Below are positions 55,433 through 64,000 of a stretch of DNA of 64,000 nt, piece by piece. Made by a program: the position numbers and the translations under genes. The DNA lies in contig NW_008709333.1 in the NCBI RefSeq assembly GCF_000327385.1, positions 1,182,426 to 1,246,425 on the forward strand. Direction: 5' to 3'. Under the pieces are notes generated by a model, which saw nothing but the letters and a program-made list of their open reading frames with translations, made no database searches and had not been told where the DNA came from. The stretch comes from Lottia gigantea (lineage: Eukaryota > Mollusca > Gastropoda > Lottiidae). The number at the start of each line of letters is the position of its first letter. Positions within the stretch are counted from its first letter, which is position 1.

Positions 55433-55904
55433 CTATAAAATCCATAAAATCCTTTCCCAAAGCCAAACGAGAATAAAATTTGCCTTTCTGAACAACTGCC
55501 AAAATAACGACAACAAAATAATGCTTGTACTATCTGTAAATCGACAATAAACGATGTTTAATACTGACCACTACAACTAATTATCTCCCTTGAGTTATAA
55601 AAACTGAGATAAGTCAGACACGATCTACCTCATTTAATTCCAGCCATGTTTATCTTACCAAAACCTTTTTTCTAAAGGAAAACTATGCGTTAATCATTGG
55701 TTTATCTCCCTTTCTTTGATTCTCTAAGTCATGAAAATCAATATAGTCTAGTTGTTTAGAGTTTTTAACCCCGTTTCTCCTGTTAGTTATGTAGGTCGGA
55801 AAAAATATTGTCTAACAATGTTTTCCTAAAGGGAAACCATTCACTAGTCATTAGATTATCTCCCTTTCTTCATTCTCTAAGTCAGGAAGATTCATATTGT
55901 GTAA
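55433..55904. other. Spacer with local duplication
   Basis: TTATCTCCCTTTCTTTGATT (55702) and TTATCTCCCTTTCTTCATTC (55855), each followed by CTCTAAGTCA-GAA, are copies about 153 bp apart. Confidence 0.55.
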
Positions 55905-56225
55905 TTGTTTAACCCCCTTCCCTCTTATCAGTGATGCAGGTCAGAGGGACTAGCATGGAACAAGGCGTTGTTTTTTAACAATTTACTTTTTTTTGGTTTA
56001 TCTTCCCTTCTTTGCTTCTGAAAGTCATGAAGTAAAAGAGCCTAGTTATTTGAAGCTTGGTTGACATTGAAAAGAATGTATTTGCTCTGATTTGACAATA
56101 AATCGAGACCCATCTGCTACAGGATATAATGCACATTAAAGGATCCTCTGTAGGAAACTGAATAATGATGCCCCTGTCCTAGCAAAATTTCCCTCATTGC
56201 ACACTGTATGACATTGCCATTCTGC
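55905..56225 (+). mobile_element. S1 SINE, sense orientation, body diverged
   Basis: CTTATCAGTGATGCAGGTCA at the left, GCACATTAAAGGATCCTC, TGTCCTAGCAAAATTTCC and CTCATTGCACACTGTATG. Tail missing. Confidence 0.65.
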
Positions 56226-56505
56226 ACTTTAGTCTTTTATGTAGAAACATGCCTTCAATCACATCTTTTACATATAAATTTCTGATGAATTTTTCTCTCA
56301 ACAGAATGGAAGGATAATTAAAGTTGAAAAGAGATTTATCTTCTGTAAACCCGATAACGCTGGTCTGATGATGACCTTTGACCCTCAGATTATCTTGATA
56401 ATTGGCATCTTTCTGATAACGAATCCAGCTAATCAACTCCTGTCTGCAACTACTTATAAGAAGCAGAAGATAAAATGGCGGTAAAAGAGCAGACGTACAA
56501 CTGGT
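56226..56505 (-). CDS. Possible coding exon, product unknown
   Basis: A minus-strand frame open over about 100 codons with a coding-like segment (QELISWIRYQKDANYQDN, HHQTSVIGFTEDKSLFNFNY, LLREKFIRNLYVKDVIEG). A donor-like GTAAAAG follows IRNLY. It abuts the SINE, into which the frame runs. No family recognised. Confidence 0.22.
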
Positions 56506-56524
56506 AGTACAAAAGTCAGATTAC

Positions 56525-56815
56525 AGACTCTTTTATTTTTTCTTATCTTCGATTCACACACTGTCACAAGGCCTACTGTTTTCATTGGGATTTGCCTCAT
56601 TTTAGAGGGCGAGAAATTTCCTGAGGGGGTGGGGGAGGGGAGGTATTGTTAGAAAAGGAGCAAAGCTATGACTTATGGGACAGATTAGAACTTTATTTTT
56701 TCTTTATCTCTGTTTCACTCATTATCACAAGGCCTACTGTTTTCAATAGGATTTGCCTAGTTTTTGTGGGCGAGATATTTTCTGAGGGGGTGGGGGAGGG
56801 GGATTATTGGGGAGG
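56525..56815. repeat. Two-copy duplication with G-rich tract, about 170-bp unit
   Basis: CACAAGGCCTACTGTTTTCA at 56565 and 56726, each followed by a purine tract CTGAGGGGGTGGGGGAGGGG. Confidence 0.85.
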
Positions 56816-56861
56816 TAGGGACTGATTAAGAGCTTTAATTCATTCTGATCTTTTTTTTTAC

Positions 56862-57024
56862 ACATTCTCACTATGTCTTCCTCACAATGTTCCATATTGG
56901 CAATTTTTTCCCCAGGAAGAAATGAGTTCTCTAGGCCTTTAATTCTTCTAATTTTATGAGTACTAAATCTGAGCCCCAGTACCAATTTATTCCTGGCGAT
57001 GGGGCTGCTTGGGTGAGATATTGT
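56862..57024 (-). CDS. Possible internal coding exon, product unknown
   Basis: Strong acceptor TTTCTTTTCCAG|ACAATA and possible donors ATGT|GTAAAA or ACATA|GTGAGA bound a 54-codon open segment (HPSSPIARNKLVLGLRFSTH, GLENSFLPGEKIANMEHCEE). Phase does not fit the frame at 56226-56505. No family recognised. Confidence 0.25.
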
Positions 57025-57028
57025 CTGG

Positions 57029-58019
57029 AAAAGAAATTCAGTTTTATTTTAAATTCATTACATTATAAGAAACCAGATGTCTAGAATTCTCCATAACTCT
57101 GACCTTATGCTACAGACCACAATAAATCAGTCAGAAAACAACTGGAGGTTGTTAAAAAACAATTAACCATCTGGTAATGAGCGAATGTTTTAACATCAGT
57201 CTACAGACAGACGAGATCATTTTAACCTATTACAAAATTGACAGGAATTCAAATATAACAGGAGTGCAGGTAGGTCAGTTACAGTAGATAAATTAGATCA
57301 ATATGTGTATTCTGTATGTTTATCAAAATTACATAATACTGGGGAAAAGACGAAAGAAAAATGTACCACAGATGATGTATTAGTTTGTGGTCAGAGGGGT
57401 GAGGGTTTCAGTACAGGAGGGGGATGGGAGACTGAGGGCTAAAGAGAAAGTGATTGAATTTGTAACATCTCAGATTGCTATAGTCAAACACCTGAAACAA
57501 TATCAAATGATTTCCATTGACATTTTGAAAGCCCAACCGCACATGACTGGTAAATACAATCAATCAACATCCCTCATCCTACAGCAACTTGCCTAATAAA
57601 GAATTTAAGAGTTGGCACTCTTGCAGTTGTCTGGCATTCCTCTCCAATTACAGCCTGTTTTTCATCCCAATTCAAATTGTTGGAATATTTTCTTTCATTG
57701 TTTTTGTGAAATGTAATTGTTTCTATCTTCTAGTTACCAAAAGTTCAAATTGAATTCAGCTTCAGTTTTCCATCTGCTTTGCATATCCCTTTTCATGATT
57801 GGCAGCCATTTTGGTTTAGTTATTACCCACAAAAGGCTCAGATTCTGTAACAGGATGATGTACTTGAAACATATTTTCTGTGTTCTGTTGTTAAAACCTT
57901 AGCAAATTATAATTTTCATATCGTCAAGTTTACAGAAGTTCAGCAGCCATCTTGGAATTTACAATGTTTTTATGGTGTTCAGAATATTTTTAATTTCATA
58001 GTTCTGCTTCAAAATCACA
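57029..58019. other. Gene-less spacer
   Basis: No exon or repeat supported; the 69-codon frame at 57387 is not recognisable. Confidence 0.3.
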
Positions 58020-58277
58020 GAAAAAGTGGATTGCACCAATTGTAATCCCACTTTATTTTCAACAAATCAAAATGTCTACCTTATTTCTCTAAAATATGTG
58101 TCAGAATGTACAAAATCAATTCATTTTTCTAAAATCTTCTTGAGAGGACCCTTGCGACTATAAAATCACCACAGAGTAGTCAAAATTTGAATTAAGCCTC
58201 AGCAGTTGTCCCCCTATAGAGTCAGTCTGCCCCCTATTTGTACCCCTAGTCTTGGAAGGCTGGCGGCGCCACTGTTA
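58020..58277. repeat. Dispersed repeat D2 copy
   Basis: CCCACTTTATTTTCAACAAA, AAAATATGTGTCAGAATGTA, CTTGCGACTATAA, CACCACAGAGTAG and GGCTGGCGGCGCCACTG; aligns along its length with 61905-62222. Confidence 0.75.
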
Positions 58278-58993
58278 GGAGACTGACTTAATGGGAGGAC
58301 AACTTACTGTCAAGGTTGAAATTCAGAATGCTGCAGCTCTGCGTAAACCTTTTCAAAATTTGGTAGAAATGAAGTGGGGGTACAATTGGGGGTGCAAACT
58401 ACTTTCCTGGGGGTGAAAGCCTCTCCCCTCTCAGTAACTCCACTGGCACCCCTGCTGTCTATAAGGTTACCATTAAATATAGGTTTAAATCGAGATTTTA
58501 TTGTTTGTAACCAGGCTACCAAGTTTCAATATTTATTGATATTTTCACTAGAAAATTCCCATGTCAAGATGAAATGTGAAAAGTGAAGTTGAAATATTTT
58601 TTGTGTAATATCAGTCCAAAGTAAATAAAAGAAGAAAATCAATCTGTATTCTTTATGTCTGAGTTCCACCTCTTTCTTCTTTTACCTTTGTTTGTTCAGA
58701 ACTCTTCCTCAGATTTTAAATAATTATTTTCCCAATTTTTCAGAGATATTTATAACTTATAAAGTTGACTACGGTACATACTTGTTTTACTAGGTGATAA
58801 GCTCAATGTCAACTATCTGTATCAGTTTTGAAAAAGAACCCGCGAATAAGAAACAATGTTCCATTTTCCCCAAAAAAAGACACTCTTGAAATATTTTTGA
58901 AGTTCTGCTTTTGTACTCATTTCCAAATTTTTGGCATTTTAACACACATTTCACTTTTTCTGCAAAATTGGAAATGAGACACCCGTTTCCAAA
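58278..58993. other. Spacer
   Basis: A fragment at 58375-58455 (GGGGGTGCAAACTACTTTCC) resembles the start of the D2 copy at 61905. Otherwise nothing. Confidence 0.35.
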
Positions 58994-59281
58994 TCAAGCA
59001 ACAACTTTGTACTTATGCCTTGACTGCAATAGTCACCTTTCGTGAAAGTTAGTAAATGTAGTGATTTGACTGGATTGTATGTAAGTGAATACAGCCAATC
59101 AGAACCCTTGACAGAAAGGCAATAAACAATAAAAGTCATAAAGTTTACAGTCCTGATAGTCTAGGTTGGCTGTATTTGCGTGCAATTCAATCAAATCTCT
59201 GCCTTACATGATACAAAAAAGGTGGCAATTGCAGTCAAGGTGTAAGTACGAAGTTCGTAATAGCCTGACATTGTGAAGATG
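58994..59281. mobile_element. Mutator-like MITE M1, left terminus eroded
   Basis: ATGCCTTGACTGCAATAGTC, TGATTTGACTGGATTGTATG, then GGTGGCAATTGCAGTCAAGG and CTGACATTGTGAAGATG at the right end. Confidence 0.8.
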
Positions 59282-60141
59282 TTCTAGGTTACGCCCCTGT
59301 TTTCTACTATGACGCAGAGTTACAATGTATCTATCTTCTGCAAGAAAAACAAAGTAGAAGTCATTATTCTAGGAATTTCAATATGCTGCTAATTACATGG
59401 TGGCTATTTATAGAACAACACAACAATTTCATTTACTCCTACACAGGTTAAAGGTCAAAGGTTAGGTCAGGTCAAGGTCATTACAACTGCCAGAATGATG
59501 TGAATACCATTACTTCAGAACCTTTTTTTTCAGAAATTTCATCAAATTTGGCAATCGTTCTCCTACTGATGTGCCATATTATCACGATTTTCACAGGTGT
59601 TTCACATCACCTGCTTATACCCTCTAGAACACCTAGCAATACCTATTCATAGATTAGGCCTAATAATGTCACTCTGATTGGATAATAAACTGACATCTAG
59701 AATGCTACAGGCTGTGCACATTTTAGACCCATCATGACCCAAAATTGAAAAAGACAGGGCCCTAGCAAGGTTTTTTTCGAATCCAGTTGTCTTTGTCAGT
59801 TATGACTTTCATCGCTCTGCTTTCCGTAGCTATCAATCAGTAACCAAATTAAACGTATTTAACGTAGACATTAATAAACCAGATATAAAGCAGATTTTCA
59901 ACTTTTTCAACTTTATGTTATATTCATTTTTTTTTTTAAATGACAATTTGCCTCAGTTGCCTTGACATAAATACAGAAGGCAGCTGCCACTGACCTAGAA
60001 ATAATTCCATCTTTGGCTTTGCCAGTCTTTGATAGCTCAAACCAGAACAGTAATAATATAACTCCTTTAGTTTTTCATATTTCAGCAAGAGATATTCTTA
60101 TAACATGGTTTGTGTTTTATATATCCCAATAGTCTTTAAAT
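59282..60141. other. Gene-less spacer
   Basis: Nothing supported apart from CTACAGGCTGTGCACATTTT at 59706, a scrap of S1 body in sense orientation. Confidence 0.35.
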
Positions 60142-60460
60142 CAGGGGTTTTCAACCTTTTTCTTTCTATTACCCTTTTTCAGGATCCTTGATCAATTACA
60201 TTACCCCCCCTNNNNNNNNNNNNNNNNNNNNNNNNNNNNNNNNNNNNNNNNNNNNNNNNNNNNNNNNNNNNNNNNNNNNNNNNNNNNNNNNNNNNNNNNN
60301 NNNNNNNNNNNNNNNNNNNNNNNNNNNNNNNNNNNNNNNNNNNNNNTTCTCTCCCCCCAAATAACGTCCAAATATTTTACGCTACACAGCGCCTCATTAC
60401 CACCAAAAAATTACAAAATTACCCCTGTGGGAGTAATTAACTTCAGGTTGAAGACCTCTG
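60142..60460. mobile_element. hAT-like MITE H1 containing the assembly gap
   Basis: Left end CAGGGGTTTTCAACCT and right end, inverted, CAGAGGTCTTCAACCT. Flanks CTTTAAAT and GTTTAAAC agree at 6 of 8 positions, in keeping with an 8-bp hAT duplication. The gap falls after a C-rich stretch inside it. Confidence 0.75.
60212..60346. other. Assembly gap, 135 N
   Basis: Unknown bases; bordered by CCCCCCC on the left and CTCCCCCC on the right, so a collapsed or unsequenced C-rich run is likely. Confidence 1.
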
Positions 60461-61179
60461 GTTTAAACACATGTTAAAAAACTTTGTGAGAAACTGGAGA
60501 CTGAGAGAGTTTTAACGTCTTTACTTTAAGATAAATAACTCAAGACACGACTATCAGCTGTCAAATCTACCTCATATCCCTGTGATCTGCCCTGCGATAA
60601 CCACATACCTCTCTAGGTTAAAATAACACAAACCTTATACCCCTACAAATATAATAGACTTTACTCATGACACAATATCAAATTAGGCCAGGTCAAAGTT
60701 CGCATCAAGAGGAGCTTCAAGATTGGATTTACAACTAAAGGGATACAACTCCAGTCTATAAAATTGACTAATAATGACACAATAATGAAATATTTGGACA
60801 ATCCTATAATATATTGAGAAATAAGCCAACAATCTATCTACATATAATTGACTATTTAAGGAGTTAATTCTAATTCCAAATTTGGAGTTTTTCCAACTTG
60901 AAAACTTATCCAAAAAAAGAAATGTAGGTCTTTTGCAAAGGACATGGCAATAATTCAATTCAACAGTCACATGTGTGCAGAAATAGGCCAGACGTAAACT
61001 AATTTGCATAATAACAAAGGAATAAATAAAAATAAAAAATTTGAATGAATAAGCTACTACGTTGTGAAGGAAAAATTCGGTGAGAAGGAAGTTAAGATAT
61101 ACCAAACCTTATTTTGCACTATTAATATTTTAACTTAACAATCAACTAAAAAAAACCTGAGTATGGCCAGATTTTATTA
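60461..61179. other. Gene-less spacer
   Basis: Holds a 140-codon minus-strand frame (60683-61105), hydrophobic and AT-driven in composition, no domain recognised; I do not call it a gene. Confidence 0.35.
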
Positions 61180-61350
61180 CAGAAATATTGACAGATTCCT
61201 GGGGGGTGGGGGCATGTAGAAATTAGGTTGGCCCCGATTTGGCTCCCCCAGTTTCAATTTTTTATCATAGATTTCTTTCATGCCTGGTGCTGTGACCCCC
61301 ACTGAATAGCCCCTTGACCCAATAATTCATGAAAACACCACTGTGGATAT
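61180..61350. repeat. Dispersed repeat D1 copy
   Basis: GGGGGGTGGGGGCATG, GGTTGGCCCCGATTTGGC, TTTTTTATCATAGATTTC, ATGAAAACACCACTGTGG; related to 17450-17660 and 42925-43110. Confidence 0.5.
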
Positions 61351-61904
61351 CCTAAAATGGATACAAAGTCTAGATACAAATAGAGGGAACATGAATCTAC
61401 ATTTTTTTTTAGTTTTGCTACCCAGAAAGAAGTAGTCTGCCAAGTCTGTAATGCTATGTCCATAAAAGGAAGTGTGCCCATATAAGGAAGAAGGACCAGT
61501 AAACAGTTTTTTCATGTTTCTAGGTAACAGTGGGATTGTCTAGGATTAAATCTATCATATCATAACTGATCTATATTTCACTTCACTATACTGAGAATGA
61601 CCCACGAAATATCTTATTCAAGTTCTCAAAATTATAGAGACATTTAAAGAGGTGATTTCTAAGAAACTCTTGGAATTTCTACCTGACTAGCGATTTAAGC
61701 AAATCATATAAATATATATATCCTTGCTATTCCAGTTGACCCATCTTACACCTGTTTTGAAGAAGGGATAATACACAAACAAGTATTGCCAAGAAATTAG
61801 TCGATTATTATTCTTTCTAAATATGAATGTGTCGTTATTTTTTAAAAAGAGCCAACAGGCAATCTTATTTCGTATTTGTCAGTTATTACATCATGTACAG
61901 TGGG
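61351..61904. other. Spacer, nothing recognised
   Basis: AT-rich; no feature supported. Confidence 0.3.
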
Positions 61905-62222
61905 GGCATCAGTGGGGGTACAGCGGGGCATTTGCCTCCCCCTAGAAAAGTTGTTTGCACTCTCAAATGTACCCCACTTTATTTTCAAAAAATCTAAATG
62001 TCTACCTATTTTCTCCAAAATATGTGTCATAATTTGAAAAAATCAATTTATTTTTTCTAAAACTTTCTTGCGAGAACCCTCTAAGAAGCTATACGAGAGG
62101 CTTGCGACTATAACACCACCACAGAGTAGACAAAATTGAGTCAGTCTCAGAAGTTGTCCCTCAATTGAGTCAGTCTGTCCACTATTTGTACCCCCAGTCT
62201 TGGAAGGCTGGCGTTGTCACTG
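61905..62222. repeat. Dispersed repeat D2, longest copy
   Basis: From GTGGGGGTACAGCGGGGC to GGCTGGCGTTGTCACTG. Shares CCCCACTTTATTTTCAA, AAAATATGTGTCATAAT, CTTGCGACTATAACACC with 58020-58277. Non-coding; termini uncertain. Confidence 0.75.
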
Positions 62223-62514
62223 ATTGTTTCAATGTTTATAATGTGGTAGTTATTTGTATCAATAGAGTTATATTATAATCTGTATAAATAATTATCAAGT
62301 TATAGCCAACTTTTACTGACTTTTTGAACCAGACGGCAATTACCTGGAAATATTTAAAAGAAATAAACCAATATCTCAATTTCTAATCAACATTATCATT
62401 ATTATTATCATTATTTATTATTGATACAGACACTAGCCAAATGTTTTATATTATATGAATAATGGGAGATATTAACATTGTAATAGGTCCATATCACATA
62501 CATACACCACGTCC
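62223..62514. other. Short spacer
   Basis: AT-rich, with a short (ATT)n-like stretch at 62393-62420. Confidence 0.35.
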
Positions 62515-63255
62515 ATATATAGTCATAATAGGTACTCTGAATGAATGAATGAATGAATGAATGAATGAATGAATGAATGAATGAATGAATGAATGAATGA
62601 ACGAATGAACGAATGAACGAATGAATGAATCAGTTTATATATACCATGTTTTTTGGGCAAAAATCTCATAACTAGGTTATAAATTTGGGCAACCTCAAAT
62701 TCCCTCCCCCCTCCCCTCGGACGTAAATCTGGCTGGTCATAATTATTGATAGGTACTGTGAATGAATGAATAAATGAGTGAATGAAACAGTTTATATATA
62801 CCATGTCCATATAAAGTCATAATTATTAGCAGGTACTCTGAATGAATGAATAACAATTGTTATTTGTTTGATCCAATAGTTTACATATTCCATGTCCAAA
62901 TATGGTCATATTTAGATGGAAAGATCAATAACACAAACAGCATATATATATCATGTCCATATATAGCCACAACCATATAGAATGAATGAATGAATGAATG
63001 AATGAAACACAGCTTATCATATACATAATTATTGCTTGGTAATGAATGAATGAATAAAGAAAAAAGATCAAACACAAGCATATATATACTACAAATATAT
63101 CATCTCCATATATAGTCACAACCATATAGAATGAGTGAGTGAGTGAGTGAGTGAGTGAGTGAGTGAAAGAGTGAATGAATGAATGAATGAATGAATGAAT
63201 GAATGAATGAATGAATGAATGAATGAATGAATGAATGAATGAATGAATGAATGAA
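62515..63255. repeat. Compound satellite: (AATG)n/(GAGT)n blocks in a higher-order unit
   Basis: Perfect GAAT runs (62537-62630; 63165-63254) and a GAGT run (63132-63162) alternate with a non-simple spacer that recurs four or five times (TTTATATATACCATGTCCAT, ATATAGTCATAATTATT, GGTACTCTGAATG or ACCATATAGAATGA). One spacer is interrupted by a D3 element at 62650-62742. Minus-strand Phe-Ile-His-Ser frames are artefacts. Confidence 0.93.
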
Positions 63256-64000
63256 ATCAAACACTGATATATAATATAACAATTCTAACATGTGATAAAT
63301 TAAATCTTATCAAATGATAATTTGAACTTTATCTGAGTTTCAACAAGATCAGAAGAATTATTTGGTGGGAGGATCTTTACCATATTCACTGATATAAACC
63401 CATCAAATACAGTAATTTAAGAAATACACCAGTATTGACTGATTATCAAATATCCAAGGACATTGGCAGAATTGTTATATTGGGTGGGTCAAACACTGTC
63501 AGAGGCAAAGAAAATTTTTAAAATTTGATCATGAAATGAATTACCGGTAGCCCCATCAGATGTGTGGACGCCCATCCAAGTATCAAAAGCGGATGTAACT
63601 AACACAACACCAAAGTAAAACACACATTGGAAAAGCAACAGTATTCAATGATGAAAATAAAATAATCATACCAATACATAGGAATAGAAAACAGCAAATT
63701 CAGCAAAAAATTGAAAGATGAAAAAGATAGATTATAAAGACTGTTTTGAGGTCAAGGCAGACACCAATGACAATCGTAAAGCGGTAGTTTCTCAAAAACT
63801 TTCCTTCAATAACTAGAGTTTTTTTAAAAGTTTATTCATCAACCAAATAGATTATTGTATTTTTCAAAATTGATTTTATTTTTGTCAAATTTTTGGGAGT
63901 ATCCTCTCAAACTTAAATCTCTGGACCTTCAAGTCAGTAAGCAAGTGTGGTAACAAGGCCCCAGGGTTTTATTAGGAAGACTATGGTATGGTTGAAGTTT
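63256..64000. other. Gene-less right edge
   Basis: CTCTGGACCTTCAAGTCAGT at 63921 followed by AAGCAAGTGTGGTAAC looks like a worn S1 tRNA-like head. No coding seen. Confidence 0.35.

Noticed and set aside
60683-61105. 140-codon minus-strand hydrophobic frame
   Set aside because: Phe/Tyr/Ile-rich composition as expected from AT-rich DNA, no recognisable domain; one such frame by chance in 64 kb is plausible.
62523-63291. Phe-Ile-His-Ser-repeat frames up to 111 codons (also at 18214-18460)
   Set aside because: Complement of GAAT microsatellites; no start context, no unique sequence.
1-64000. Search for retrovirus-like, LTR, Polinton or other virus-derived elements
   Set aside because: No long terminal repeats, reverse transcriptase, integrase, capsid or envelope-like frames recognised on either strand.

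Overview
This is an AT-rich eukaryotic window with spliced genes, GT-AG introns and one assembly gap (135 N at 60212-60346). The gene content is animal: a dynein heavy-chain-like first exon, an ADF/cofilin-like gene, an ASPHD-like hydroxylase, MTO1 and a class A GPCR. Together with the dense tRNA-derived SINEs, foldback MITEs and minisatellites this suggests an invertebrate, most likely a gastropod mollusc (limpet-like). The species call is inference; nothing in the window fixes it.

Layout. 0-4 kb: a first coding exon of an axonemal dynein heavy-chain-like gene (minus strand) running off the left edge, then a 2.1 kb minisatellite of about 70 units of 29-32 bp. 4-6.7 kb: a complete two-coding-exon ADF/cofilin-homology gene (plus). 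8.4-9.6 kb: a complete two-exon aspartyl beta-hydroxylase-domain gene (minus). 12.0-16.9 kb: eight phase-consistent exons coding for the C-terminal half of the mitochondrial tRNA-modifying enzyme MTO1 (minus); the exons for its FAD-binding N-terminal half were not found. 17-44 kb: a gene-poor stretch of SINEs, MITEs, microsatellites and many independent tandem arrays. 44.2-45.5 kb: an intact seven-transmembrane receptor whose coding region is one exon (plus). 45.5-64 kb: another gene-poor stretch with more arrays and elements.

The genes are ordinary, unlinked housekeeping or signalling genes and form no pathway together. The distinctive content is the repeats. More than twenty separate tandem arrays or local tandem duplications occur in 64 kb. 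Some units appear at two or more sites (the 56-bp unit at 30.5 and 53.9 kb; a 64-bp unit at 39.8 kb with relatives at 26.9 and 36.3 kb). One 51-bp array appears to have grown from the 3' tail of the local SINE family. Several MITE families are defined by visible inverted ends, one with an exact 9-bp target duplication (Mutator-like) and several with TTAA or TA borders. No reverse transcriptase, transposase, capsid or envelope reading frame was recognised, so all mobile elements seen are non-autonomous. I found no convincing new biological system; the best leads are the SINE-tail minisatellite, the paired 56-bp arrays, the half-present MTO1 gene and the receptor with altered DRY and NPxxY motifs.
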